33,006 bases of DNA from Haplomitrium mnioides (Eukaryota > Marchantiophyta > Haplomitriopsida > Calobryales). The stretch covers positions 1 through 33,006 of the forward strand of contig JBNGIS010033923.1 of the NCBI GenBank assembly GCA_049999725.1. Direction: 5' to 3'. Every line of letters begins with the position of its first letter. Position 1 is the first letter of the stretch. The notes under the pieces were generated by a model that saw only the letters and a list, made by a program, of their open reading frames with translations, had not been told where the DNA came from and did no database searches. Both the position numbers and the translations under genes were made by a program. Below are positions 1 to 10,689 of the stretch, one piece after another.

Positions 1-134
1 TAAAAAATTCATGTACTTTTTTTTAAATAACCTTTTTTTAATGTTTTTTGAGCTCAAAAATCACAATTTTTCCCAACAAAAGAAAAGTTCATGTTTTGAG
101 TTGCTTGTTCCTAGTTCAAAGTAGCGGTTGTTAA
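1..134 (-). repeat. Terminal repeat of an inverted transposon copy extending left of the window
   Basis: This stretch matches, in reverse complement and with mismatches, the sequence at about 12487-12620, which is the left end of element copy 2. The shared outer core reads TTCAAAGTAGCGGTTGTT here (115-132). Because it has left-end sequence in the opposite orientation, it is best read as the end of a minus-oriented copy lying mostly outside the window. Homology to an internal exon of the methyltransferase gene starts directly after it (from 133-135), so this copy appears to abut or have inserted into copy 1. Confidence 0.55.
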
Positions 135-2036
135 AGTTATAGTAATGATGGTGAAGTCTTTTTTAAGGAGGTTTGTTTTCCAAAGTGGGAAGAAGCGATG
201 ATGGAATATCTCATTCATACATAGGAATCCAAAATATCTTCCTTTTATTCGAGGATTGAGAAAATGTTGGTAAGTTTGTTTTCATTTGGAACTATTTATT
301 TCTGAGAGTATTTGAATTTTTCTAATTAATTTTTTTTAATTTTGACCTCGAAACCTACTACTACATATGTCCTTAAACTCCAAAGAGTCTACGCTCACAT
401 GATCTCTTTAATCCAAATACAAGTAGACTACAATGATTATAAGAGTCAATGCGTGTATGGACTACAAGGAGTCTAAGCGTGCCTAGACTAAAGACCCCAT
501 ACGCGCATAGACTACAAAGAGTTTATGAGCACTTCGACTACAAAGAGTCCATACACTCTAGTTGTAGTCCATTTGTGCATAGACTCTTTAGTTTATGCCT
601 GCATAAACTTTTGGTAGTTCATGCCCGCATAGACTCCTTGTAGTCCTAGCACATAGGGACTTTTGGAAGTTCATCCCCGTCTTCTCTTCTTCTATCTCAT
701 GTTTGTAGTACTCTTGGAATTTCTTGATAATTCTTGCAAAGGGTTCTTTCAACTATTGATTTTTAACTTGTTTTCTATTTCAAGAAAGACAAAATATTTA
801 AATGTCAACTTGCAAAAAGGTTGACAACAATTGCCATGGGCAAGAAACAATTGGGGTTGTGGAAGAATCTCTTGAAGATCAAGACCAAGATCCAACTATG
901 GTTCCTTACTCTTTTGTTTTTTGGCTGTATTGTGAGAAGGCAAGAGAGTAGAAGGCAAAGCAGCAAAATGAAGGTGTTGTACTTAGCTTGGAAAGAGGTG
1001 TCAATGCAGATGAATCTGATCTGCAATCATATGTAGATAGACTCAGCGTAGCATTTTACCAAGTACATATGGAGTCTAATGCCAGATAGCTCAAGGGATT
1101 AGTGAAACCAAAAGATTTCACTTTAGCAATTGTTGATATTCTTTATGGTTGCAACCTTAAGGAATGAAAGCATAAGAATTCAAATCCCTTTTCAAAGGAT
1201 GATATTTTCGGCATGGTTTTATCCTTTGTGGCAATTACAACATTATTTTTTGGTCTTTTGTAATGTTTTGCTTTTTACAATAGTTTGGCATCATTGAAGA
1301 TGCCCTTTTGGAAGTTTGTTGCATCATCGATCACGATATCTAGTTAGTCTTCTAGAAGTTCTTTTTTTTTCAATTCTTTGTTAGTATGTTTTTTTTGCAA
1401 TTGATTTTCTTTCTTGTTATATAAACCTATAGGGACAAAACAAATATTCATTATTTTGGTGGTCCTAGAATTGCTCATACTCACGACTAAACAAAAGAAG
1501 GGAAGCACAACGTGAAATTATTTTATCTCCAATCGGCCGATGTGGCTGGTTGCCTTTGATAGATAATGCAAAGTGTGTTTAGCTGTCATGCAAGTTTTAC
1601 TAAACTTAAACATCTAAGAGATGATATTCTTGTAAATGTTTATAAGAAGCCACATGTACTTATAATTTTTTATTGATCACTTGTCTTCCAAGCAAGATTG
1701 GATTTTAAATCTTTGCTTTGGATCCGACACAAGGTTAGTCTGTGCCCTTAGATTAATGTGCAATTGTATTGTAGCGGAAAATGATTGATGATAGTCAATA
1801 TGTATTTCACAATGTGTTTTGACAATGACATTGTTGCTATCAAATGTCATTGAATTCCAAATTGTGTATGTTTGCCAGAATAAGCCTATTCTTCTTGGTA
1901 CAACATGTGCATCAAGTGATTTTGTTGTTTTGGGGACTACAAAGTTTTGACATGACTCATTGGTGACTCTAGATGCTTAGGCTTCTTAGTCTATAGATTT
2001 AGAAGATACCTTTTGTCTTGAGGAGGACAAGATTGA
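135..2036 (+). pseudogene. 5'-truncated copy of ParB-like/DNA amino-methyltransferase gene (copy 1)
   Basis: This is homologous, exon by exon, to the 3' half of the gene at 15606-19466. An exon remnant at 135-269 ends at a GTAAGT donor. It is followed by an intron holding a minisatellite (to about 787), an exon at about 787-1340, a short intron ending in AG at 1431-1432, and a last exon to a TGA at 2034-2036. The predicted catalytic motif IV (D-x-P-Y class) reads D-I-L-Y at 1135-1146. The SAM-binding motif I region follows near the C-terminus, at 1696-1737. That order (IV before I) is typical of beta-class DNA amino-methyltransferases. The copy is dead: it has many in-frame stops (for example at the codons aligning with CAG and TGG in copy 2) and frameshifts, and both key motifs are altered. 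The part encoding the ParB-like region is missing because of the truncation at 134. Confidence 0.5.
380..676. repeat. Minisatellite array 1 (dyad-core family), intronic in copy 1
   Basis: These are degenerate tandem units of about 24 bp built on a palindromic core of the type AGTCTAtGCGCGCATAGACT. Examples are at 450-520 and 580-650. The array lies in the intron between the donor at 270 and the next exon at about 787. This is the same intron position as array 4 in copy 2. Confidence 0.7.
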
Positions 2037-2048
2037 TGAAGAAGCCAT

Positions 2049-2267
2049 TGATTTAAATAACTATGCATTGTGATGGAACACACAATCACATAGAGGGGTG
2101 GAGAATAATGCTCTCTATTTCACAAGGGCTCGATAACCTTAAATTACATCAAGGAGAGGAGTGCACACTCGTAACTCCAATTTTCCCCACAAATAATGCT
2201 AACTCTAACAAACCTAGAGGGACTACTAGATTAGCCTGGCAGGCTATTAGAGCTAGATAAATTAATA
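2049..2267 (-). repeat. 3' LTR of Copia element 1
   Basis: This is a direct repeat of 7934-8148. The clearly matching part is 2062-2267, and the last few bases before it (2049-2061) align only loosely. The repeats differ at several positions, so the insertion is not recent. On the minus strand the LTR starts TATTAAT rather than the usual TG, in both copies. Confidence 0.85.
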
Positions 2268-2276
2268 CTCCCCCTC
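2268..2276 (-). other. Polypurine tract of Copia element 1
   Basis: Plus-strand CTCCCCCTC reads GAGGGGGAG on the coding strand and lies directly next to the 3' LTR, as expected for the plus-strand primer of reverse transcription. Confidence 0.75.
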
Positions 2277-2640
2277 GATCTCAACAAGTGTACACCAAGT
2301 TGCCTCCTAAAATTTTGCAACTTTTTGGCTCCCAATGCCTTTGTAAAACTTTTAGCAACCTGCCCGTCAGTGCTGATGTAGAGCAAATCAGTCACCTTCG
2401 CTAATACCTTCTCATTCACAAATTGATAATGCTCCTCAATTTGCTTTGAACGTGCATGAAAAGCAAGATTGTTAGCTAATTGAATACTACTGATGTTGTC
2501 GCAATAAACCTTTACTGCTTTCTCCACTTTGACATCTATATCCTGCAACAACTTCAATAACCATATTACCTCACATGTGGCCATGGCTGCCCCCTGTATT
2601 CAGCCCTTGTACTTGATCAAGCAACTATAGGTTGCTTTTT
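2270..2640 (-). pseudogene. Copia RNase H (C-terminal pol segment)
   Basis: The minus-strand frame from 2584 carries typical Copia RNase H signatures: a core of the form Y-C-D-N-x-S-S-I-x-L-A-N-N, followed by H-A-R-S-K-Q-I-E-x-H-Y. The frame runs on past the polypurine tract into the LTR. Upstream, the usual S-S-T-x-A-E-Y segment can be recognised near 2600 but is interrupted by stops and frame changes. It would degrade the RNA strand during reverse transcription. Confidence 0.85.
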
Positions 2641-2699
2641 GTTGCTCTAGGAGATTCCAACACTTCTAAATGAAAATACAAAACCAATAGCACATCTCC

Positions 2700-3810
2700 T
2701 ATCATTTGCACTTCCTACCCAATTTGCATATGTGAAACCAACAAGCTAAAATTTGTTGTTGCTGTCATATAACAGTCCATACTAAAGTGTAGCTTTTACA
2801 TACTGAAAAGTTCTGCGCATTGCATCCAAATGTTGCTTCCTTGGTACCTGCATAAACTGAATTACCAGACCTACAACATCACTAAGATCTAGTCTGGTGA
2901 TGGTAATGTAAATTAGACTTCCTATCATCTTCCTAAACCATGTTGGATCCTCAATTAGCTCTCCTTCATGACGAATCAGTTTTGTATTCTAATCTAAGGG
3001 AGTTGCAATCAGTTTGCAACCTATGATGCCATTTTTGGCCAACACATCCAAGGCATACTGCCTCTAGATGTTCCATATTCCCTGCTCTGGTTTTATCACC
3101 TTGATTCCAAGGAAATGTCTCAACTCACCAAGATCCTTCATATCAAACTTTTGTTGTAGTAATTTCTTCACTTCAGCAATATCTTGCTCACTCCCTCCTG
3201 TCATAATCAAATCATCTACATAAATGAGAATGAGCATCATACCTTTCTCTATTTTCCTGACATACAAAGAATAATCTGCATCTGACATCTTGAAATCCAC
3301 CAAAACAAAATATTTGTTTATCTTGTTAGACCATGTTCAAGGTGCTTACTTCAACCAATATAGTGCTTTCTTCAGCTTTCATGCATGATCTGAATGTTCT
3401 AGATCAGCAAAATCAAAAGGCTGTACCATGTACACCTCTTCTTCAAGCTTCCCATGCAAAAATGTGTTTTTACATCCACTTGTTGCAAGTCCACTTTTTC
3501 AATGTAGCCAATGCTATAATTGCCCAAATGGTTACCATTCTTGCTACAAGGCTGAATGTCTCCTCATAATATATACCATAAGATGGGACATACCCTTGCC
3601 CACTAACCTTGCCTTAAACCTGCTTATGTTGTCATCTTCACTCCTCTTCAATTTGTAGACCCATTTGTATCTAATGGCTTTCTTCCCTTCATGTAAACTG
3701 ACCAGCTCCTAAGTCTCATTTTTGTAAAGAGTTTCCATCTCTTCTATCATTGTAGCTTGTCATCTGTCATCTCTTATAGCATCCTAAAATAGAACAAGTT
3801 CCTTCTAAGT
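2700..3810 (-). pseudogene. Copia reverse transcriptase, broken
   Basis: The minus strand encodes the Copia RT domain. Near 3640-3690 is an R-Y-K-W-V-Y-K-L-K segment. Near 3211-3222 is the catalytic Y-V-D-D box inside L-I-Y-V-D-D-L-I-M-T-G. Downstream is D-L-G-E-L-R-H-F-L-G-I. The longest clean piece is 3064-3303. Several stop codons and frame changes split the remainder (2700-3060 and 3310-3800), so no full-length product can be made. Confidence 0.88.
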
Positions 3811-3999
3811 AATCACCTGCATCATGTATGCATGATGTGCTGCAAACGCTCCTTTATATATCAACCTGTCTACATGGTACTTCACCTTGTCACTTTTGTG
3901 CAAAGGTATGGTTTGCACTTGCTAATACTTTTGTTTTTGGCTTGATATTGAAGCTAAGAGTAATCTTAGCTCTTCATCCACATTTTCAGAATCACCACT

Positions 4000-4950
4000 G
4001 CCTCTTTCTCTTAGAGACACTTCAGATTGAGAGTTGGTTGGAGTATATTGCTCCAAATTTCTCTGTAGCCTTCCTTTCCATGTACTAATGCTACCAGTGC
4101 TACTACCTTCACCATGTGGTCCACTCAATACTTGAGTTTGTTGAGTTGGTTCTCACACAACTTGCTTTCCATTTGTCTCACTTGTGTCATCATTAGATTT
4201 TTCCCCATACCAAGTATTTAACCCATCAAATACTACATCTCTATTCACCTTCAGCATGGGTGCAGTAGGACAATAACACTTGTACCCCTTTTACTCATTT
4301 GGATGTCTAATAAAGACACACTTCTCATCTTTTGGGTCTAATTTGTTGCGTATCTCAACTAGTACATGTACATAAACAATGCATCCAAACACTTTCAAAT
4401 GTGAAATGTTTGGACATCTCATTATAAACTTCTTTTCTAGCATCATTCCATGAACTAAAGCTGTAGGAGTTTGGTTTGTAACATAAACAACAATAGACAC
4501 TGATTCTGCCTAGTAATAATGTAGCATATTCTTCTCATTCATCAATGCTCTTGCCTCCTCTACTATGTGTCAATTTTTTCTCTCAATAACTCCATTTTGT
4601 TGAGGTGTATACGTGCATGTTTGCCATCTTTTGATTCCTTCTCTTTGTAGATAGATGCAAAATTTTGTGGAAAAATATCCTCCTCCACCATTAGATCTCA
4701 GACACTTAATTTGCTACCTTTTTTTCCACTATATCTCTGAAAATGTTTGAAGTGATCAAACACTTCACACTTCTACTTCATGAAATAAATCCAAAATTTT
4801 CTTGAATAATCATTGATAAAGGTCATATAGTATGTACACCATCCAATGGATCCTGCTTTTGTTGGACCCCACACATCTGAGTGTACCACCTCAAGTGGCT
4901 TCCTTGCCACATATACATCATGAGAGAATGCTTGCCTTGCCTGTTTACCA
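4000..4950 (-). pseudogene. Copia integrase core and C-terminal region, broken
   Basis: The minus strand shows the integrase catalytic core start H-S-D-V-W-G-P at about 4862-4890, with its first catalytic Asp. Degenerate sequence follows, with Y-S-R-K-F-W further on. The segment 4291-4500 carries a P-N-I-S-H-L-K-V-F-G-C motif, typical of the region after the Copia integrase core. Stops are frequent. The function would be joining element cDNA to host DNA. From about 4000 to 4290 the coding sequence is too degenerate to place exactly. Confidence 0.8.
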
Positions 4951-4955
4951 AATTG

Positions 4956-5520
4956 CTATGCTTCACATATTTTATGTATTCCTTCTACCTTGAACTTGGG
5001 CAACCCACTAACTACCCTTGAACTCTGCATATTCATTAACCTTTGCAGAATAACATGCCCAATTCTCTCGTGCCATATCTCTATGTTTGACACAACTCCT
5101 TTACCATTTACAAATATGGCTTGTAAAATTTCAAGCATGCTCATATCCAATGTGAACATCCTGCCACTCTTGCTTCCTTTTGTGATCAAGTTACATCAAC
5201 ATCTCTAATTCTCAATGAGCACACCAATGAGGTTAAACTTGACTTGCATGTTTTGCTCTACACATTGCCTGACTGAAATCAAATTTTTCTGAATCATTGG
5301 CTTATGCATCACATTAGATAGGCACTTTGTTTTGCCATTCTCCAGTATTATTGGTATGCTACCAATCTGATAGATAGGATGCATAGTAGAATCACCTGTC
5401 TCCACATAACTAGGTGTACTAAAATTCCTAGTTCCTTAAACCACTCTCTATGGCATGTCATGTGATTAGAACATGTGGAATCAACAAACCAATTATCCCC
5501 ATCATTTTTTTACTTCTTAT
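4956..5520 (-). pseudogene. Copia protease and GAG-pre-integrase zinc domain
   Basis: Near 5450-5510 the minus strand reads F-V-D-S-T-C-S-N-H-M-T. This is the Copia protease active site, in which the usual D-S-G is D-S-T, so the aspartic protease has lost its Gly. The frame 5205-5405 continues the protease with a segment ending N-L-I-S-V. The frame 4956-5189 has the GAG-pre-integrase signature W-H-E-R-I-G-H-V. Stops separate the pieces. Confidence 0.8.
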
Positions 5521-5712
5521 ATACTACAGATAAATACCCACACTTCATGACAAACAATATCTCATTGTTTGCCTTGCTAGAACCTACAGAGTTCCCCTAC
5601 ACTCTATTGTTTCTTATATCATTCTACTATTTGTAGCTGTCCTTTGCCATGTAACCTAGCCTACCACAATAATAATAGTCTCTCCTTGAATTATGTTGTT
5701 GGCTTCCATGCT

Positions 5713-6484
5713 TTATATTACTCCCCTTGCCTCTAAACTGGCTTCTATCATCAAACTAGTTTGATTGGCATTGCTAATTTGCGCATTGTTGTTCGAACGA
5801 CCTCTGCCAATATTACTCCCTCCATAACTTCTGCCTCCTTGTCCTCTACCTCTATTAGAGTAGAATGCTTGTTCTTGACTACTTGACGCACCTCCTCTAA
5901 TGTTAAGTTTTTCTGCCACTAGCATGGCAATTAGCTGTGAGAAGGATGTGGCTCCTTCTCTTGTCATTATTGATGTTTTGAACTGTTTATATTCTTTTCC
6001 TAACCCATCCACGCAAACTGCCATCATGGCACTATCCTTCACTTCCTATCCAACATTTGCTAGCCGCTCAACTAGTGATTTGATCTTCAATGCAAAAGCA
6101 TTTATTATCAATTTCTTCTTTTACAGATTAAAGAGTTCTATTTGCAATGTCAACTTCCTTGCATCTGACGTGATGGCATATCTCTCCTTCAGGATATCCC
6201 AAGCCTCCTTGGGTGTCTTACTTGCTGACGCATAACCCATCATCTTGTCATCGACACTGATGGTTAGCCAATACAACATCTTATGGACCTTCTCTATGTG
6301 TGTTTTGAAGGTCTGCATCTCCTCACTAGATAGGGACGGGTCTAAGATTGGTTCAACTTCATCTCTTATGATAAAGTCTCAATACCCTCTCCCTTTTATA
6401 AAGTTTATCATTTTAACTAACCAAACATTATAATTAATTTTGGTCAATTTCTCATTGACTATCTAAGAAATTCTGTTTGCCATC
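5713..6484 (-). pseudogene. Copia gag (UBN2-type capsid), broken
   Basis: The likely start is the ATG on the minus strand at 6484 (M-A-N-R-I-S). The frame contains N-Y-N-V-W, then a T-P-K-E-A-W-D-I-L-K segment at 6121-6318, then 5713-6042 with M-L-V-A-E-K-L and an R/G-rich tail (R-G-R-G-Q-G-G). A degenerate zinc knuckle (Y-Y-C-G-R-L-G-Y) follows at about 5640-5690. The order and motifs match plant Copia gag. There are at least three stops within the domain. Confidence 0.82.
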
Positions 6485-7920
6485 TTAAAGCTATAATTTA
6501 AATCTTTTTTTGCATTGAAATTGCTTCTTTGTTGGCTTAAGTAAACTGTAGTCTAGGTTGTGTACAATTTCAGGTTTCATGAGACTCAAGGTATTTGTTG
6601 GGCTAATGAACATGCTTCCTGTGAATTGGGCGGGTTTTCTATGAATCCGTCTATGACTGTTGAATTTATGTGTGAATAGGTTCAGGTCTTATGACATAAA
6701 AATAACAAAACACAGACATGTTTATTGATTCTTCTTCAACGAAAAAATGAGAGTAGTTCTTTGATTGTTGCCTACTCTTCAAATGGGTTATGCTTCACCC
6801 AAGCAATAAAATGAGCAGTGTTTGATTGCTGCCTACTGGTTCCTTCAATCCTTGCAATTCTCCTTCAGCAAAAACAACCCACTAATTTTTTTTTCTTGAA
6901 GAATCTTTTGAATTCTTCAAATTTTCTCTTTGATGCACTTCACCAGCAGCTTGCTCACCAACAATTTCTTCCTCAGATATGAAGAATTTCTTTGACCTTT
7001 TCCTCATCTACAAACAAAACCCTCTCCTTCAATTTTTTGATTTGTTCCCAGCCAGTAACCATGCACTTTTGACATTTTTTTTCAGCTGCTACAATTGTTT
7101 TCAAGAGCATAGTGCTTCGATGAGCAGAACTGTTTGATTTCTGCTCCAAAACACCTGACTCGAGTTGCACTTGATTCATTTTCCCTAAGCAATCCTTCCT
7201 CAATCTTCTTCTTGTGATTGCTTCCTCAATTGTGAGCCTATTTGATGTTTTTTCTACTGCTTTGATTTTGTGCAACAACAACTCTTTCAATGAGTACGTA
7301 GATCTTTGTTGTTTTTGCTCCGAATCCAGTGATTCATCTTGCAATCAAATTGATTCTGTTAGGTGACACTGCTGCAGTTGTCCTCCTACAATTTTGTTTT
7401 CAAATGCAACCTTGCTCTCTGCTTGATTTTTCTCGAGCTCTTCAACAAAAAAATCCTCTTCGAACTAGTTGCAAAACTTTTTGAGTTTTGCTTCAAATAT
7501 TCTACTTTGACATGCAATATACTCGCCTTCCCTCTGCAATTCTTCTTTGATCAAGGAACAACAAAAAGGTCTTTGATTTTTGCCTTGAATGTTTCTTTGG
7601 TTGTAGCTTGATTCTGCTTTGAGCTGCTTGATTCTTCAAGAATCTAAAACCCTAAAAATGAAGCAATCTTTCCTTCTTTAGCAAAATCTTCAGCATAATT
7701 CTTCCCTTGCAATTATGCTATACTTTGATTCTTTAGCAGCAAATGTACCTTAAGCAAATGCCAACAATTTCTTCTGGAATTTTTTCAACACTCTGCCAAT
7801 TTCCTTTTGTGCCAACTATTCGACACTCTGTCACATGCAATGGAGGTTTGATTTTTTTTTTTCTGTTTCTTTTCTTTCTTCTCATCAAATTCTTTGTGCT
7901 TTGCAACCACTTTCTGAACC
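6485..7920 (-). other. Long leader between Copia PBS and gag, with a coiled-coil-like open frame
   Basis: About 1.4 kb separates the primer-binding site from gag. The minus strand here has an open frame of 123 codons at 6973-7344, rich in K, E, Q and L (charged, helix-prone), and an adjoining partly open stretch at 7363-7612. I recognise no domain. There is also a small duplication: a segment containing TTGATTGTTGCCTACT-like sequence occurs near 6755-6775 and again near 6818-6838. It may be an accessory frame, a captured fragment or chance. Confidence 0.35.
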
Positions 7921-7933
7921 TGCTTTGATACTA
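7921..7933 (-). other. Primer-binding site of Copia element 1
   Basis: On the minus strand this reads TAGTATCAAAGCA, next to the 5' LTR. It matches the initiator tRNA-Met primer site (TGGTATCAGAGC type) except for two G-to-A changes, and G-to-A here equals C-to-T on the other strand. Confidence 0.75.
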
Positions 7934-8148
7934 TGCAAGAAATTATGCATTGTAATGGAGCATACAATCACATAGGAGGGTGGAGAATAACGCTCTGTAT
8001 TTCACAAGGGCTCGATGGCCTTAGATTACATCAGGAGGAGGAGTGCACACCCGCAACTCCAATCTACCCTACATATAGCACTAACCCAAACTAACCTAGG
8101 GGGCTGTTAGATCAGCCTGGCAGGCTATCAGAGCTCGATAAATTAATA
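7934..8148 (-). repeat. 5' LTR of Copia element 1
   Basis: This is a direct repeat of 2049-2267, with clear matching over 7944-8148. It ends TGCA on the minus strand and is immediately followed by the primer-binding site. Confidence 0.85.
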
Positions 8149-8189
8149 GCCGAGTGATGTAAATTTTGCATATATAATAAAGTGTTTGA

Positions 8190-8336
8190 TTACAAAAAGC
8201 ATTCGAGTCCAAGCTCACATGGATGCATGTGTTTTAATAAATGATCTTTCATTTAACATGTTTGTATTGAAGTTGCAACTAGACAAGGCATATGTATTTG
8301 AATGAATGAGTTTTTGATAAAACACTATATAATATA
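8190..8336 (+). repeat. 83-bp tandem repeats in the 3' flank of copy 1 (left part)
   Basis: Units with a shared GAATGAATNAGTTTT segment occur at 8300, 12218 and 12301. When the solo LTR and one target duplication are removed, the first spacing is 83 bp, equal to the 83 bp from 12218 to 12301. A more diverged unit lies before 8300. The units also contain a weak form of the dyad core (for example CATGCTAGCATG near 12277). Confidence 0.6.
8332..8336. repeat. Target-site duplication, left (ATATA)
   Basis: It is identical to 12167-12171 and lies immediately outside TGTCA. Confidence 0.75.
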
Positions 8337-9894
8337 TGTCAGCCGGTGCTTTGGAGCATTCAAGTAGAATTCACGGAATCAGAAGCATCAGCTACCCAAA
8401 TGCTCCTTAGCAAGTGTGAAGTCTTCGCAAGAACAGCTGATTACCTCAAACAACTGATAAGAGCAGGGTGCATGAGTCTTGAGAGGGAGACAGGATCATG
8501 GCGGAGGAGAGGAGGAAGGAGAGCAGGGATCGCCAGCCAGGGGAGGGGCCCCATTTTCAAATTCAAATCAGGCCAGCGGGAATCCGTGGGCCTAAGGAGG
8601 ATGTGGGAATAGGACCTGGGGAGGAGGAGCAGAGCAGCCACCCATGGCGAGGCGATCGCATGAGGAAGACGAAGGGATCAACAACAAGGAAGCCCGAAGG
8701 CACTCCGAAGAAAGGCAAATCGCGGGTGTCCTACAGCGGCCACAAATCGAGAAGCAAGTATCAGGAGCCGACAGGAGGAGATGAGATCGTCACGAGGGCG
8801 AGCAAAGCCAGGGAGGAGGGGCGCATCGATCCCACAAGCAAGAGCGAGCTCCGCAGAGGCCGATTGAACAATCCATCCGAGTCGGTAAGTCCTTACGAAA
8901 GAGTGGAGTCCCCGAAAGGTCCCGCGAGATTCCACGGAAACATGGCATCTCCAGAGCCATCGCGGGATTCCACGGACGTGTGGCAGCACCAGAAGGCCCG
9001 CGGGTCTACGGAAAGGCGCCTCCCTAACTGGGGAGCCCACTTAACATGGTTCCGAAGCGTCTTCCGACGTGGGGTTCCCCGGTTAAGAGGGATCCGTGAG
9101 GAACCCAACATGGGAGCAAGGAAATGGGCCCGAAACAGAGACTTATCGTGGGCCTGGCCGAAGGAAATCGGGAGAGTGCCGGAAGGGCGATCTATCGCAG
9201 ATCCGAGAGGAGGAAGAGCGCAGAAGCCGAAGGAGCGACCTAGCACAGATTCGCCAAAGAGGAAACACAGAGTCGAGCCGAAAGAGGGACTGATCACTGA
9301 TCTGACCGAAGAAGAACGAGTGAAGGCAAAAAGGCGACTTGTCAGCAAACCGGTTCGAACGACACGGATCAGTGGCGAAGCGGTGACCCAGCGCAGGCCG
9401 TCCAACGGGAAGAAGGCTGAGCCAGAAGGGCGATATGGTGCCTATCCGGTGGGGGGAAACGAAGGGCATGGCGAAATCACGATATGTCGGCGAATCGGCG
9501 AGCGAGATGAGAGCTGCCGGAAAACAAAGCTAACGCCGGTGCGACCGACGAAGGAGGTACCGGCGCCGAAAGGGTGACACTTCACCGCTTCGGCATCCAG
9601 AAAGGTAAAAGTTCGACGGGGTGTGGCAGAAAGTTCGAAAGGGGCGAACGGTCCGAAAGGGCCTAGTAGTTCTTATAGCAAGCTTTCCGAAGTGTTAACG
9701 GAGCTAACCTCAGGCACAAGCAATTCTTACTTCAAAGGTACGTCGAAACGGCAACATTGACACCGTTCTTATTCAGCGAGTAGGGGAGGTCTGTGGCGGT
9801 TCAACAGATGATGTGGCAAGCGCAAGGAGTCCGCGGGAGGCTTCGGAAATGTGCCATGCTGAGGAGCCGGGAGGTGTTTCCGAAGGTCAAACTT

Positions 9895-10270
9895 CGGAGG
9901 AAGGGTCCGCGCGACGGTCCGCCTACCCCTTTGCGGGGCAACGTCGGACCGCGCTCTTCGGATGATGTGGCGCCTTGGGAAGCGCGTAGGGTTCTGTGGG
10001 TCGAATTCGGAAGGAGGTCCACGCGACGGTCCGCCTACCCCTTTGTGGGGCGGCGTCGGATGGTGGCCTTCGGAGGACGTGGCGACGCCAGGGACCCCGA
10101 GGAATTTCACAGGACACACGGCGCTTGGAGAGGAGTTCACTTGACCTCTAGGAGCATGCGAGTCAACTACGGAAGGAGAGGTCAGCGCGACGGTCGGCCT
10201 ACCCCCCTGCGGGGCGACGTCGGACGGCAGTGCAGCGGACAACGTGGCGCAAGGAGGAGAGAGAAGCATC
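9895..10270 (+). repeat. Degenerate tandem repeats in solo LTR (GC-rich)
   Basis: The segment CGACGGTCCGCCTACCCC recurs at 9912, 10024 and (one change) 10188, spaced 112 and 164 bp, each followed by a G-rich run and CGTCGGA. Each unit holds a short CCCC...GGGG dyad. Repeats of this kind are common in long U3 regions. Confidence 0.65.
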
Positions 10271-10689
10271 TACCGGGGAATCTAAGGAGATTCCTTGGAG
10301 CTAGTTCCGTGGGGCACTTTGGAAGTCGGCTCCGAAGGCCTCTTCGGACCTAGTTCTGCGGGAATCTGCGGAATCTCTCCCCGCAAGATTCCTCGTGGCT
10401 CTTCTTCCAAGTTACCGTTGTCATCGTATTTTCTTCGACCAACTGCTGGACACGCGGCGCTTCTTCCCATCATGTGGTAATGGGATTACCTAACAGTGAA
10501 GCCACGCGTTGACGTCCCTCGTTTCGAGCTAACGGCAATAACGACTATTCATCGGATCGGGCGTCAGGGGGCAGCGTGCGAGGGGAGTATATATCGTTTG
10601 TCTTCGAAATCCTTCGGGTTGATGCATAGGCAATCTCAGGACGCGAGGCGACTGCATGTGAAGGGGAATGGCAACGAAGAGGGGCTGGG

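Larger units (their letters stand above)
2049..8148 (-). mobile_element. Ty1/Copia LTR retrotransposon, minus strand, degenerate
   Basis: The element is about 6.1 kb and is flanked by direct repeats of about 215 bp. Reading on the minus strand, the order is 5' LTR, primer-binding site, long leader, gag, protease, integrase, reverse transcriptase, RNase H, polypurine tract, 3' LTR. Integrase before RT is the Copia order. Many stops and frameshifts mean it is not autonomous now. It lies a few bases after the stop codon of methyltransferase copy 1. The sequence on its far side resumes with homology to the 3' flank of copy 2 (AATAAAGT-type sequence near 8175 compared with 19495). Target duplication is unclear: GCCAT lies on the left and GCCGA on the right, only three of five bases matching. 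Confidence 0.9.

Noticed and set aside
449-643. 64-codon plus-strand frame at the window start
   Set aside because: It is created by minisatellite array 1.
3333-4088. Plus-strand frames inside the Copia element
   Set aside because: They are shadows of the minus-strand reverse transcriptase and integrase coding region.
8678-10353. Several long overlapping frames on both strands in the GC-rich region
   Set aside because: GC-rich DNA has few stop codons. The frames overlap on both strands, are of low complexity and match no family I know.
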